A DNA stretch of 64,000 nt from Prado023 sp963697345 (lineage in GTDB: Bacteria > Actinomycetota > Actinomycetes > S36-B12 > CAIYMF01): the NCBI GenBank assembly GCA_963697345.1, contig CAVONS010000012.1, positions 1 to 64,000 of the forward strand, written 5' to 3'. Under the pieces are notes generated by a model. It had not been told where the DNA came from and searched no databases. It worked only from the letters and a program-made list of their open reading frames with translations. The position numbers were made by a program, and so were the translations under genes. How positions within the stretch are numbered: the stretch's first letter is position 1; each line of letters begins with the position of its first letter. Shown one piece after another: positions 16,490 to 25,408 of this stretch.

Positions 16490-17284
16490 GTGGAACTCGA
16501 GCGCACGCTGGCCATTGACTGCGGCGGGAGCGGGCTGAAGGGCTCGGTCCTGGATCACGAGGGAGCGATGGTCGCTGACCCGATCCGCGTGCCCACGCCG
16601 TATCCGATGTCACCGGATCACTTCGTCGACATCCTGTGCGGCCTGGCCGAGGTGCTTCCCGCCGCGGATCGAGCGACGGTGGGTGTGCCGGGCATGATCC
16701 GCCATGGCCGGGTCATCACGACTCCGCACTACATCACGACCAGCGGTCCACACTCCCCCATCGATCCGCATCTCGAACGCGCCTGGGCGCACTTCGACGC
16801 CCAGACCGCCCTGGCCCGCGGGCTGGGCATCCCGACCCGCGTGGTCAACGACGCCGAGGTCCACGGCGCCGCCGTCGTGTCCGGGTCGGGCCTTGAGGTG
16901 GTGTTCACGCTGGGGACCGGCCTGGGCTGCGCGGTCTTCGATGACGGCGACCTCGTGCCCAAGATCGAGCTGTCACGCTCGCCTGTGCGCAAGGGCGTGA
17001 TCTATGACGAGTGGCTCGGGGACAGGGCACGGCGCGAGCTGGGCGCCAAGCGTTGGTCGCGGCGGGTGCGCACGGCCGTGGACGGGCTGCGCCCGATGTT
17101 CGTCTGGGACCGCCTGTACGTGGGCGGGGGCAACGCCGCGCGCCTCAAGGTGGCCCTCGGCGACGACGTGATCATCGTGCCCAACGAGGCCGGGATCTCC
17201 GGCGGCATACGGCTGTGGGAGATCGGTCATGGGACGGTCAGCCAGCCCGAGGACGAGCTGCGGGAGCGACCCGCGCTCTCCTGA
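16490..17284 (+). CDS. ROK-family protein, polyphosphate-glucokinase-like
   Basis: A 264-residue member of the ROK/actin-fold sugar kinases. It has the phosphate-1 loop AIDCGGSGLKGS, VVNDAEVHG with the catalytic Asp, FTLGTGLGCAVFDDG and LYVGGGNAARL. The overall order resembles polyphosphate glucokinases. The usual E-G-H glucose-binding motif is replaced by ELSRSP, so glucose may not be the substrate, or the protein may not be a kinase. GTG start. Convergent with the MOSC gene. Confidence 0.68.
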   Translation: MELERTLAIDCGGSGLKGSVLDHEGAMVADPIRVPTPYPMSPDHFVDILCGLAEVLPAADRATVGVPGMIRHGRVITTPHYITTSGPHSPIDPHLERAWAHFDAQTALARGLGIPTRVVNDAEVHGAAVVSGSGLEVVFTLGTGLGCAVFDDGDLVPKIELSRSPVRKGVIYDEWLGDRARRELGAKRWSRRVRTAVDGLRPMFVWDRLYVGGGNAARLKVALGDDVIIVPNEAGISGGIRLWEIGHGTVSQPEDELRERPALS

Positions 17285-17308
17285 GCCGTGTTCGGGCACC
17301 AAGCCTGT

Positions 17309-17350
17309 GGCTGCGCGGCGCCAACCCTGCGCCCTCAGCCGCGCGCAGCC
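17309..17350. terminator. possible bidirectional hairpin terminator
   Basis: GGCTGCGCGGC (17309-17319) can pair with GCCGCGCGCAGCC (17338-17350) apart from a 2-nt bulge. It lies between the convergent ROK and MOSC genes and runs into the MOSC 3' end. GC-rich background makes this only moderately convincing. Confidence 0.4.
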
Positions 17351-17982
17351 TGCTGCGTTGCGTCCGCCCGCATCCGTTGGCCCAGCTGGACCCGTCCAGC
17401 AGCCTCGGCCGTGAGCAGCGCGGAGGCCGCCCCCGGCTGGGCGGGCTTCATGACGTCAGCGACGGTGATCCCGTGGTCAGGGACGTCGAGCTCCTCGACC
17501 AGATCGCCGTGCTGGACCGTCCCCGGGGTGAGGACCCGGACGTAGGCGCCCGGTGCGCGGCCCTGCGTGAACCGCTTGACCCAGCGCGGCTCATCCATCC
17601 GACGGGCGAACGTGGCACACGGATTGCGCGGTGAGGTCACCTCGACCTCGAGCCCGGACGCCCCGATCCGGTAGCGGGACCCGATGACCAACCCGGACAC
17701 GTCCAGCCCACTGGTCCGCAGGTTCTCGCCGAAAAGCCCGGCGGGGATGTCGCGGCCGAGCTCAGCGGACCATCGCTGGGCGTCCTCGTCGGCGTAGAGG
17801 TACACCGCGTACTCCTCGCCGCCGTGGTGGGCGAGGTCCTTCTGCAGGTCCCCGGCCAGGCCCTGGGGACCGACCGCAACCGGCCCGAGCACGCGACGCT
17901 TGTCGATCGCCGTGGTTCCGTCGGGGTTGTTCGGCTCAGGAAGGAGGCCATGCACGATGCACACGGCGCTGATGTGGGCCAT
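17335..17982 (-). CDS. MOSC-domain protein (YiiM-like)
   Basis: A 215-residue MOSC protein, a fold used for molybdenum cofactor sulfur chemistry. It has GLAGDLQKDLAHHGG (the family's GxxGDxxxxxxHGG), PAGLFGENLRTSGLD, and NPCATFARRM with the conserved Cys expected to bind sulfur or the cofactor. ATG 17982 has TACGCT (17989-17994, minus strand) six bases upstream, which supports this start and a leaderless mRNA. The reaction is not known; YiiM/YcbX relatives reduce N-hydroxylated compounds. Confidence 0.85.
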   Translation of the reverse strand: MAHISAVCIVHGLLPEPNNPDGTTAIDKRRVLGPVAVGPQGLAGDLQKDLAHHGGEEYAVYLYADEDAQRWSAELGRDIPAGLFGENLRTSGLDVSGLVIGSRYRIGASGLEVEVTSPRNPCATFARRMDEPRWVKRFTQGRAPGAYVRVLTPGTVQHGDLVEELDVPDHGITVADVMKPAQPGAASALLTAEAAGRVQLGQRMRADATQQAARG

Positions 17983-18031
17983 CGCAGCAGCGTAGTGCGC
18001 CTTGCGTGTTCTCGAGTTCGACCAGGCCTGC

Positions 18032-18640
18032 TCAGCCGGCTGCTCGTCCACCCCAACGGCGGACGAACTCCAGCACCTCGTCGGACTGCTCCCGGGTCAG
18101 GCCGATCGACTCCTCGGGGGCGACCACCAGCATCGGCATCGGTGGCTCGCCATGGACCGACTCGCCGCGAAGTTCCGCGCCGAAGTCGTCGACCCAGACC
18201 AGCGGATGCCCGGGGAATGCCGCCTGCAGACCGGCCACCTTCCAGTCGGCAGTCCGGTGCGGGAGATCCCCCACGACGACCTTCGAGATCTCGAGCACCG
18301 GCAGCTCCGGGATGTCACACAGCGGCGCGTTGCGCAGCACCGCCCGCTCCCAGGTGGTCGCCCAGACCACGGCGGCCCCGGCCTCGAGCCACTGGCGGAC
18401 CATCTGGCCGTGCTCGCGGCTGACCACGACGGCGTGCAGGAACGGGCCGGGGGCGTCAGGCAGGGGTCGGATGTAGGGGTGGTCCGGCCAGTTCTCGCGG
18501 TCCAGCTCCACGATGTGGCGCTCGAACCCCTGCGGCGGGGGGTCGGCCAGGGTGGTGATGTTCAGGACGCCGTCGAAGTCGAGGCCGACGACCGGCTGGC
18601 CCGGGGCCACCGGGATCTCGTGTGCAGGTGATCCGAGCAT
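18032..18640 (-). CDS. HAD-like domain protein
   Basis: A 202-residue protein with a HAD-type start VVGLDFDGVLN at about residue 17-27, a Thr-containing ATTWE segment in the motif II position, and VWVDDFGAEL as the final acidic motif. This short layout, without a cap domain, resembles HAD domains of the nucleic-acid repair type. The substrate is unknown. It is divergent from the MocA-type oxidoreductase. Confidence 0.68.
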   Translation of the reverse strand: MLGSPAHEIPVAPGQPVVGLDFDGVLNITTLADPPPQGFERHIVELDRENWPDHPYIRPLPDAPGPFLHAVVVSREHGQMVRQWLEAGAAVVWATTWERAVLRNAPLCDIPELPVLEISKVVVGDLPHRTADWKVAGLQAAFPGHPLVWVDDFGAELRGESVHGEPPMPMLVVAPEESIGLTREQSDEVLEFVRRWGGRAAG

Positions 18641-18666
18641 GGCACGCCTCCTGGAGCAGGTGGTGC

Positions 18667-18720
18667 ATCCATCCTGCTCCGCCAGCCAGCCGCGGCGCCA
18701 GCCCTGCAGGCAGGATGGAT
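18667..18720. repeat. 11-bp inverted repeat in a divergent promoter
   Basis: ATCCATCCTGC (18667-18677) and GCAGGATGGAT (18710-18720) are exact inverted copies 32 bp apart between the HAD gene and the MocA-type gene. The right arm contains CAGGAT, the probable -10 of the latter. It may be an operator or a chance GC-rich dyad. Confidence 0.4.
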
Positions 18721-18723
18721 CCC

Positions 18724-19650
18724 ATGGACGGACGACGACTGCGGGTGGGCCTGGTCGGACTCGGTGACATCGCCGCCAAGGCGTACCTTCCCCTGCTGGC
18801 TGCCGATGCCGGGATCGAGCCCGTGCTGATCACGCGCAATCCCGACCGGCGGGCAGCGCTGCAGCAGGCGTGGCGCGTCGAGGAGGCATACGGCACCGTC
18901 GAGGACGCCCTGTCCGCTGGTGCCCCGTTGGACGCGGCGTTCGTCCACGCCGCGACCGCGGCCCATCCGGTGATCGGGGCGCAGCTGATCGACGCGCGGG
19001 TGCCGACGTTCGTGGACAAGCCGTTGGCCCTGTCAGCTGCGGATGCCAGGGCACTCGTGGAGTCGGCACGCGCTGCCCGGGTGTCACTGGGCGTCTGCTT
19101 CAACCGGCGGTTCGCACCGGCCTACGCCGAGGTCTCGCAGTGGTCCGGCCTGGACACCGTGGTGCTGACCAAGAACCGGATCGGACTCCCGGACGACCCC
19201 CGAATGGTCATCTTCGACGACTTCGTGCACGTCGTCGACACCCTGCGATTCCTCGTCACCCCGAGCCCCGACGAACTGCAGGTGGTGGCCCGCCGTCAGG
19301 AGGACGGGGCCCTGGCGCGGATCGCGATCACGCTGCGCCAGGGTGATCGGATCGGCGTCGGAATCATGGATCGGGACAGTGGTCAGACGGTGGAGGCCCT
19401 CGAGGCGATGGCACCGGGCCGCGCCCGCCGCGTCACCGACCTCGTGGATGTGGTCGACAGGGTCGGGGGCCGGGCTATCCACGTCCAACCGGACAACTGG
19501 GCCTCGGTGTCCCAGCAGCGTGGATTCACGGCGATGATCTCCTGGCTGTTGGGGTCGGTCCGCGCAGGGACGGTGCTGGACGGGGCAGACGCCCTGGCCA
19601 CCCATGAGCTGTGCGAGGAGATCCTGGGCAGGGTCGACGCGGGGGGGTGA
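18724..19650 (+). CDS. Gfo/Idh/MocA-family oxidoreductase
   Basis: A 308-residue NAD(P)-dependent oxidoreductase. The N-terminal Rossmann fold is shown by VGLVGLGDIAAKAYLPLL, followed by AAFVHAATAAHPVI, and the EKP-type motif appears as VDKPLAL (Asp instead of the usual Glu). The C-terminal half is the alpha/beta substrate domain with FDDFVHVVDTLRFL, supplying the catalytic His region. ATG 18724 is chosen because CAGGAT ends seven bases before it; ATG 18715 is in frame. The substrate, probably a sugar or inositol derivative, cannot be named. Confidence 0.83.
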   Translation: MDGRRLRVGLVGLGDIAAKAYLPLLAADAGIEPVLITRNPDRRAALQQAWRVEEAYGTVEDALSAGAPLDAAFVHAATAAHPVIGAQLIDARVPTFVDKPLALSAADARALVESARAARVSLGVCFNRRFAPAYAEVSQWSGLDTVVLTKNRIGLPDDPRMVIFDDFVHVVDTLRFLVTPSPDELQVVARRQEDGALARIAITLRQGDRIGVGIMDRDSGQTVEALEAMAPGRARRVTDLVDVVDRVGGRAIHVQPDNWASVSQQRGFTAMISWLLGSVRAGTVLDGADALATHELCEEILGRVDAGG

Positions 19651-19668
19651 CCGACCGCGCCCGACCGA

Positions 19669-20985
19669 TCAGCTCTCGCCGAAGACCTCGCGCAGGTGCT
19701 CGTTGAGGAACAGCCCGTCGGGGTCGACCTCCCGACGCAGGGCTGCCGCCTGGGCGAAGCGGGGGTAGAGCTCGGCGAAGTCCGCTGCGCCGAGGGGATG
19801 CATCTTGCCCCAGTGCGGGCGCCCCTGCGCCGCAGCGCAGATGCGCGCGAACTCGGCGAAGTACTCCTCGTGGGCCATGCCCACGAACTGGTGCACGGCG
19901 ACGTAGGCGTTCGCACGCTCGAACCCCGTCGACAGCCACACGTCGTCGGCAGCCGCGAAGCGCACCTCCACGGGGAACGCCGGGCCGACCGGCAGTCGCC
20001 GCGCGAGGTCCCCGACCGCCGTCAGGACCTCGGGCAGCGCATCCCGCGGGATCGCGTACTCGCTCTCCAGGAATTGCACGTTGCGCGTGGTGGCGAACAT
20101 CCGGAAGGAGGCGTCCGACGAGATCCGTTCGCTCATCACCTTGCCCACCAGCGCGTGCAGCCGCGGCAGCTGGTCGGGCCACCTCCTGCCGATCCGGCAC
20201 ATCGCCGAGAGGGCGGCGTTCTCCACCAGGACGTCCTCGACGTAGTGCCGGGTCGCCGACAACGGCGCCGTCGGCTCGCCCGCGCCCATCCGGCGCGTGG
20301 TCTTGCTCTGCGCCACATCGCTGAGCGGGAACCAGAAGAACTCGAAGTGGTCGGCCTCGATGCGAGCTGGCAGCGTGGACATGATCTCGAGGTAGGAGTC
20401 CGGCGCCACGACCTGGTCCAGGCCGAAGGCAGGAACGGTTCGCAGGCCGATCTCGGTCACCACGCCGAACGCACCGAGGCCGACGGTTGCCGCGCTGAAC
20501 AGGTCCGACTCCGACTCCGGTGAGCAGTGCACCTCGTCGCCGGCCGCCGTCACCAGGGTCAGGGACGCCACCATGGACGCGAGTCCACCGAAGCGGGCGC
20601 CGGTGCCGTGTGTTCCGGTGCTGATCGCCCCGGAGATGGTCTGCCTGTCGATGTCGCCTAGGTTGGCGATGGCCCGACCGATCCCGTCGAGCGCCACGTT
20701 CAGCTCATGCAGCGGGGTGCCGGCCCCGACGGTGACGACGTCCCCGTCGATCGCCGCGATCCCGGAGAACGCGCCGAGGTCGAGGCTGATCCCGTCGGTG
20801 GCGCACAGCGGCGTGAAGGAGTGCCGCGATCCGGCGGGACGCACCGGGCGCCCCATCGAGCGCGCGCGGTCCAACGTGCCGCGCAGCTCGGCCACGTCGG
20901 AGGGTCGCACGACCTCGACCGGCTCCCAGCTGACGTTGCCCGACCAGTTGGCGGTCGCCGGCCCACCCGCGCCACGTCGGGACAT
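19669..20985 (-). CDS. FAD-linked sugar-lactone oxidase (D-arabinono-1,4-lactone oxidase type)
   Basis: A 438-residue VAO-family flavoprotein. The N-terminal FAD domain shows EVVRPSDVAELRGTL, RPAGSRHSFTPL (the usual covalent-FAD His region), IGRAIANLGDIDRQTISGAISTGTHGTG. The C-terminal ALO domain ends with RPHWGKMHPL and PDGLFLNEHL. Such enzymes oxidise aldono-lactones or alditols with O2 or another acceptor. The open frame extends upstream; ATG 20985 fits the family start. It is divergent from the deaminase/aldolase gene, an arrangement I recall from other actinobacteria. Confidence 0.85.
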   Translation of the reverse strand: MSRRGAGGPATANWSGNVSWEPVEVVRPSDVAELRGTLDRARSMGRPVRPAGSRHSFTPLCATDGISLDLGAFSGIAAIDGDVVTVGAGTPLHELNVALDGIGRAIANLGDIDRQTISGAISTGTHGTGARFGGLASMVASLTLVTAAGDEVHCSPESESDLFSAATVGLGAFGVVTEIGLRTVPAFGLDQVVAPDSYLEIMSTLPARIEADHFEFFWFPLSDVAQSKTTRRMGAGEPTAPLSATRHYVEDVLVENAALSAMCRIGRRWPDQLPRLHALVGKVMSERISSDASFRMFATTRNVQFLESEYAIPRDALPEVLTAVGDLARRLPVGPAFPVEVRFAAADDVWLSTGFERANAYVAVHQFVGMAHEEYFAEFARICAAAQGRPHWGKMHPLGAADFAELYPRFAQAAALRREVDPDGLFLNEHLREVFGES

Positions 20986-21132
20986 CGCCCACCACCCTCT
21001 CCAGTTGCCGCGCCCCAAGGCACGCAGCGTGTCCCGCGACTCTGCCACACCCACCTCACGGCAGGCCCGCCGGATGTGATGCGCGTTCCTCGCCGAGCCG
21101 TTGTCGGGACCGGGCTCGGTAGGGTGCGCGTC

Positions 21133-22353
21133 GTGGAGGACGCCGCCGCCCGCAAGGCCCGCTACGACACCGCCGTGCGTGGGAGGCCCGCGCCGCTGGC
21201 CATCCTCGACATGGCACGCCGTCCGCGCCAACGCCGCCGACCTGGTCCGCAGGGCGCACGGGAAGCCGGTCCGGCTGGCCACCAAGAGCCTGCGGGTCCG
21301 ATCGATCATCGAGTCGGTGGTAGCGCTGCCCGGCTACCGCGGCCTGCTTGCCTACTCCCTGCGCGAGGCGCTGTTCCTGTACCGCGCCGGCTCGGACGAC
21401 GACATCGTGGTCGCCTACCCGACCGTCGATGCAGACGCCATCGCCGACCTCGCCCGGGACGCAGGGGCCGTGGGATCGATCACGCTGATGGTGGACTGCG
21501 TCGACCACCTGGACCTGATCGACGCGGCGATCTCCGCGGGCGCGCGTCGGGCGGCCGGGCCGATCCGGGTCGCGATCGACGTGGACGCCTCCTACCGGCC
21601 ACGTGGCTCAGCCCGGATCCATCTGGGCGTGCGTCGCTCCCCGGTGCGCACCGCCAGATCAGGCCGCGGCGCTGGCACGGGAGATCGTGGGGCGGCCGGG
21701 CCTGCACCTCGACGGGGTCATGGCCTACGAGGCCCAGATCGCCGGCGTCGGGGATCGACCTGCCGGGCAACCCCGCCAGGGCCGCGGTGATCCGGGCGAT
21801 GCAGTCCCGGTCGGCCGAGGAGCTCGCTGAGCGGCGGGCCGCCGTGGTGGCCGCCGTCCGCGCCGTGGCTGACCTCCGATTCGTCAACGGGGGTGGGACC
21901 GGCAGCCTCGAGGGCACGAGTGCGGAGCCGGCGGTGAGCGAGGTCGCGGCCGGCAGTGGCGTGTTCGGTCCGCACCTGTTCGACACGTACTCGGGGTTCC
22001 GCCCACGGCCCGCTGCCCTGTTCGCCCTGAACGTGGTGCGCCGCCCGGCCCCCAGCTGGGTGACCCTGTTCAGCGGTGGCTACCTCGCCTCCGGTCCCGC
22101 CGATGCGCAGCGCCTGCCCGTGATCGCGCTCCCGGAGGGCCTCGCCCTGAGCGGGACCGAGGGAGCCGGCGAGGTCCAGACCCCCGTCCACGGTGCGGCG
22201 GCCGATGGCCTGGCCATCGGGGACCTCGTGTGGCTGCGGCACGCGAAGGCCGGCGAGCTGGCCGAACGCGTGGACCGCTTCCACCTGGTCGAGGGCACGG
22301 ACGTGACCGGCGAAGCACCCACGTACCGCGGAGAGTCCCAGAACTTCGGCTGA
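21133..22353 (+). pseudogene. amino acid deaminase/aldolase (alanine-racemase fold), frameshifted
   Basis: Pieces of a D-threonine-aldolase-like PLP enzyme follow each other in three frames. RPAPLAILDMA opens the first; VRLATKSLRVRSI (containing the PLP Lys) and VDVDASYRPRG lie in the second; LALREIVGRPGLHLDGVMAYEAQIAGVG-like residues lie in the third; then GIDLPGNPARAAVIRAMQ and NGGGTGSLEGT return to the first. The breaks are near 21216, 21653 and 21750-21753. Each is repaired by dropping one base (the last from a run of four G). Nothing else is degraded, so errors in the sequence are as likely as inactivation. GTG 21133 follows TAGGGT by seven bases. Confidence 0.78.
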
Positions 22354-22428
22354 CCCCCACGCACACGCTGGCCCGCGCTCGCGTGGCCGGCCCTCGTGCT
22401 TCTGGGTAGGCCCCACGCTTCCGTCGTG

Positions 22429-22466
22429 ACGGAAGCATCAGCGTGGGACGGAAGCATCAGCGTGGG
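22429..22466. repeat. two tandem 19-bp repeats before the ABC1 kinase gene
   Basis: ACGGAAGCATCAGCGTGGG occurs twice head to tail (22429-22447, 22448-22466). A partly complementary stretch (CCCCACGCTTCCGTC) just upstream allows an imperfect hairpin. The unit lies in the 161-bp gap 22354-22514, which otherwise holds only the ABC1 promoter. Confidence 0.6.
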
Positions 22467-22514
22467 GGCGCGTGCAGACGTGGCTGTCTGGGCGTGGGGG
22501 CGGGATACTGGGGC

Positions 22515-23831
22515 GTGGCTGTTCCTACCTCTCGTGTGCGGCGCAACCTTGCGCTGGCTGGGCTTCCGGTGCGCGCGGTGGGACGGGCCGCAGCGATCCA
22601 GGCGCGCGGGCTGCTGGGCCAGGACCGCGCCGAACTGCGGGAGCAGGCCCGCGCCGCGACGGCCGACGACACCCGCGCCACGCTGGGCCACCTCAAGGGT
22701 GGGGCGCTCAAGCTGGGGCAGCTGCTGTCGACGGTGGACGCGCTGTTCCCCTCCGATCCCGACAGCTCGTGGCAGGGCGCACTCGGCGCCCTGCAGGAGG
22801 CCAACCCTGGGCTCCCGTTCGCCGAGGTCCGCCCGGTGCTCGAGGCCGAGCTCGGCCCACGCTGGCGCTCAGAGTTCCGCGAGTTCGACGAGCACCCGGC
22901 AGCCGCGGCGTCCATCGGCCAGGTGCACCGCGCGGTGTGGTCCGACGGCACGCCGGTGGCAGTGAAGGTCCAGTACCCGGGCGTGGCCGAGGCGATCGCC
23001 GGTGATGTGCGCAGCCTCGCGGTGACGCTGCGGCTCACGTCCCTGGTCGCGCGTGGCATGGCGATGCCGCCCCTGGTCGCCGAGCTGCGCACACGGCTCG
23101 GCGAGGAGCTGGACTACCGCACCGAGGCCGCACACCAGCGCTCCTTCGCCTCGGCCTACGACGGTGATCCGGCCTACTACGTGCCCCCGGTGCTCGCCGC
23201 CACGCGCGGGGTCCTGGTCAGCCATTGGATGCAGGGCGCCGGGCTCGCGGAGGTCGCCCGCGACGGGACGACCGACGAGCGCGACCACCTCGGCGCCGCG
23301 TACCAGCACTTCTTCCTGACCTCGCCGACCCGAGTCGGCCTGCTGCACACCGACCCACACCCGGGGAACTTCCGGCTGCTCCCCGATGGGCGGATGGGCG
23401 TGCTGGACTTCGGCTCGGTGCTGGTCATGCCCGGGGGCCTTCCCCCCACGTTCGGCGGGCTGATCCGTGCGATGACCGCCACCGACCCCGGGGCCGTCGA
23501 GGCACGCCTGCGCGAGGGGGGATTCATCGCTCCTGACGCGCACATCGAGGTGGAGAAGCTGATCGACTACCTCTCGCCGTTCAGCGAACCCTCCCGGCAC
23601 GAGGTCTTCACGTTCAGTCGCGAGTGGCTCAAGTCCGAGTTCGGCCGGGTGAACGACCCGCGAAACCCGGACTTCACCGTTGCGCTGCAGCTGACCATCC
23701 CCGCCGACCAGCTGTTCACCCACCGGCTCTGGCTCGGACTCGTGGGCGTGCTCTGCGGGCTCGGGGCGACGGTCCCGGTGCGCAGCGAGCTCGAAGCCCA
23801 CCTGCCTGGGTTCGCCGACCCCACGGGCTGA
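22515..23831 (+). CDS. ABC1/ADCK (UbiB-like) atypical kinase
   Basis: A 438-residue ABC1 family protein. It has the KxGQ motif (GGALKLGQLLS), the Ala-rich nucleotide loop AAASIGQVHRAV, VAVKVQYPGV with the ATP Lys, HTDPHPGNFRL catalytic loop and GVLDFGS metal-binding motif. Family members (UbiB, COQ8, plant ABC1K) are ATPases tied to quinone or lipid metabolism; this one could affect menaquinone, but there is no quinone gene nearby. GTG 22515 is preferred over the longer frame because GATACT ends five bases upstream. No membrane tail is obvious. Confidence 0.86.
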   Translation: MAVPTSRVRRNLALAGLPVRAVGRAAAIQARGLLGQDRAELREQARAATADDTRATLGHLKGGALKLGQLLSTVDALFPSDPDSSWQGALGALQEANPGLPFAEVRPVLEAELGPRWRSEFREFDEHPAAAASIGQVHRAVWSDGTPVAVKVQYPGVAEAIAGDVRSLAVTLRLTSLVARGMAMPPLVAELRTRLGEELDYRTEAAHQRSFASAYDGDPAYYVPPVLAATRGVLVSHWMQGAGLAEVARDGTTDERDHLGAAYQHFFLTSPTRVGLLHTDPHPGNFRLLPDGRMGVLDFGSVLVMPGGLPPTFGGLIRAMTATDPGAVEARLREGGFIAPDAHIEVEKLIDYLSPFSEPSRHEVFTFSREWLKSEFGRVNDPRNPDFTVALQLTIPADQLFTHRLWLGLVGVLCGLGATVPVRSELEAHLPGFADPTG

Positions 23832-23854
23832 ACGCCGGACGCTGCACGCCAGCC

Positions 23855-23947
23855 CAGTCCGGCCAGGGGCAGCCGGACAGGTGGTCAGCCCGGCCAGGGC
23901 CAGCCGGGACGATGGTCAGCTGGGACCGGGGTAGCCGGGACGGTGGG
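23855..23947. repeat. three imperfect 31-bp tandem repeats
   Basis: Units at 23855-23885, 23886-23916 and 23917-23947, each beginning CAG(T/C) and ending G(G/A)TGG(T/G), with GC-rich arms that can fold back. They fill most of the gap between the convergent ABC1 and baeRF genes, the position of a terminator region. Confidence 0.68.
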
Positions 23948-23971
23948 GACGAAGACGGCCGGGAACCGAGA

Positions 23972-25156
23972 TCAGCCGGCCATGTCCGGCACCCGACCGC
24001 GCAGGGCCAGGACCACGTGGTCATGGCGGGCCAGCGAGCCATCGGGGACCGTGACCACGTCCGCCCCGCGCGCCAGGGCCGCCTCGATCAGGTCGTCGAT
24101 CGCGTCGTCGATGACGCCGAGCTCCTCAGCGTCCTCGACGATCTCCAGGCGCTCGTCGGTGATCCGCACGGCCGGGGCGTGGGTGCGCTCCACGACCAGC
24201 AGGTCCGGGTCCCCCGTGCGCAGGGCCTCCCACGCGGCCTCCAGACCGGCGACGGCACGCCCATGTGCCAGGCGCACCCGCGCGGTGTCCAGTGCCGCGG
24301 CCGCACGATCCCGGACATGCCCGGCCAGCTCCTCGCGGGCCTGCTGCTCGAGGTCGATCAAGGGCACGTTGAGGGCTCCGGAGCGCACGGTTGCCGCGAT
24401 CCGCCGCGGCTTGGCGACAGAGAGGAAGGCGGCCGCAGTTCGTTCGCCGGCGATCAGCACGACGGGCAGCTCGAGCTCGGCCACCCGCGCCGCGAGGTTC
24501 GCATCGACCTGGCGCAGGAAGCTGCGCGTGCGCTCCTGGCGGGCCCGATCGGCGGTCTCCGCCGACCCCGGTTCCCGCGAGGCGACGTCCTCCGGGCGCA
24601 TCAGGGGGAAGTCATGGGCCAGGATCGGCCGGCTGTAGCGCTGGCCGTAGTGGAACAGGCGCGCCGCCCGGCCGTCGATGATCAGCATGAGGAAGGCCGG
24701 ATCCTCAGCTGCCGAGCGCACGAGATCCCGTGTGGCGAAGGTGGGGTCGATGACGACGCGGTCCCGGGGAGCGACGCGCAGATGGTGCAGGTGCGTGGCC
24801 TGCGGGCTCACGAGGATCGCCAGGCCTTGATCCGTGGGGCCCTGGCTGGCACTGGAGATGGCCGCCTGCAGCCCAGAGGTGACTGCGGCTACCGCCGCCT
24901 CGTCGGACTCCTCGCCCAGTCGGCGTTCGGCGTCACGGGCCAGGGCCCGCAGCCGGGCGAGGTCGACCGGCAGCATCTGCGCAGCGGGGATCGTGGCCAG
25001 CAGCACGGACACGCTGATCGGGCTCTGGGCGCGGGCGAGCCGGACGACATCCTCGGTGGTCGGCAGCCGAAGGGCCGCCTGCTCAGGTCCTCGCGCGGCC
25101 GGGATGATCGGATCCGACACTGATGCGGACAGGGGGGCGGGGGTGAACAGGGACAT
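23972..25156 (-). CDS. baeRF-family protein (bacterial archaeo-eukaryotic release-factor-like)
   Basis: A 394-residue protein of the bacterial aRF1/eRF1-like group (the baeRF domain families). An N-terminal alpha/beta domain with ISVSVLLATIPA and VSPQATHLHHLRV precedes a middle region (FLMLIIDGRAARLFHYGQ, ELPVVLIAGERTAAAFL). A C-terminal eRF1-like domain ends with LARGADVVTVPDGSLARHDHVVLALRG. The group has been proposed to act on stalled ribosomes, but function is not established. It stands alone, convergent with the ABC1 gene and divergent from the terC operon. Confidence 0.72.
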   Translation of the reverse strand: MSLFTPAPLSASVSDPIIPAARGPEQAALRLPTTEDVVRLARAQSPISVSVLLATIPAAQMLPVDLARLRALARDAERRLGEESDEAAVAAVTSGLQAAISSASQGPTDQGLAILVSPQATHLHHLRVAPRDRVVIDPTFATRDLVRSAAEDPAFLMLIIDGRAARLFHYGQRYSRPILAHDFPLMRPEDVASREPGSAETADRARQERTRSFLRQVDANLAARVAELELPVVLIAGERTAAAFLSVAKPRRIAATVRSGALNVPLIDLEQQAREELAGHVRDRAAAALDTARVRLAHGRAVAGLEAAWEALRTGDPDLLVVERTHAPAVRITDERLEIVEDAEELGVIDDAIDDLIEAALARGADVVTVPDGSLARHDHVVLALRGRVPDMAG

Positions 25157-25281
25157 GATTCCTCCGGCGTCTTCAGGGCCTGAGGTCTTCCCCAGCCGCG
25201 GTGGCGGCCCCTGGTAACCGGACCGATGCGGATCGGTCGTGATGACGACTACCAGGTGGTGGGGTACTCCCCTCTCGCGAA

Positions 25282-25312
25282 GAGATTAGCATGAATCTCA
25301 TTGCATGCAATG
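25282..25312. promoter_or_regulatory. palindromes in the terC operon promoter region
   Basis: GAGATT-agcatg-AATCTC (25282-25299) is followed directly by the perfect 14-bp palindrome CATTGCATGCAATG (25299-25312). The segment is strikingly AT-rich for this genome and lies about 100 bp before terC. A further TTGCAAT occurs about 15 bp later. I take it as an operator region; the small wHTH protein of the operon is the first candidate to bind it. The rest of the 25157-25408 gap shows no gene. Confidence 0.6.
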
Positions 25313-25408
25313 GCCCGGCGTGACTTGCAATCAAACTCACGAAGCGTCATGATGCATGAAACGCACTTCGCCCATCCGTTCATCAAGGAAGAAGGAGCCC
25401 CGAGAGCT

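Noticed and set aside
25200..25408. yybP-ykoY manganese riboswitch before terC
   Set aside because: The expected conserved loops could not be assembled from the sequence; only palindromic DNA-type sites are visible.
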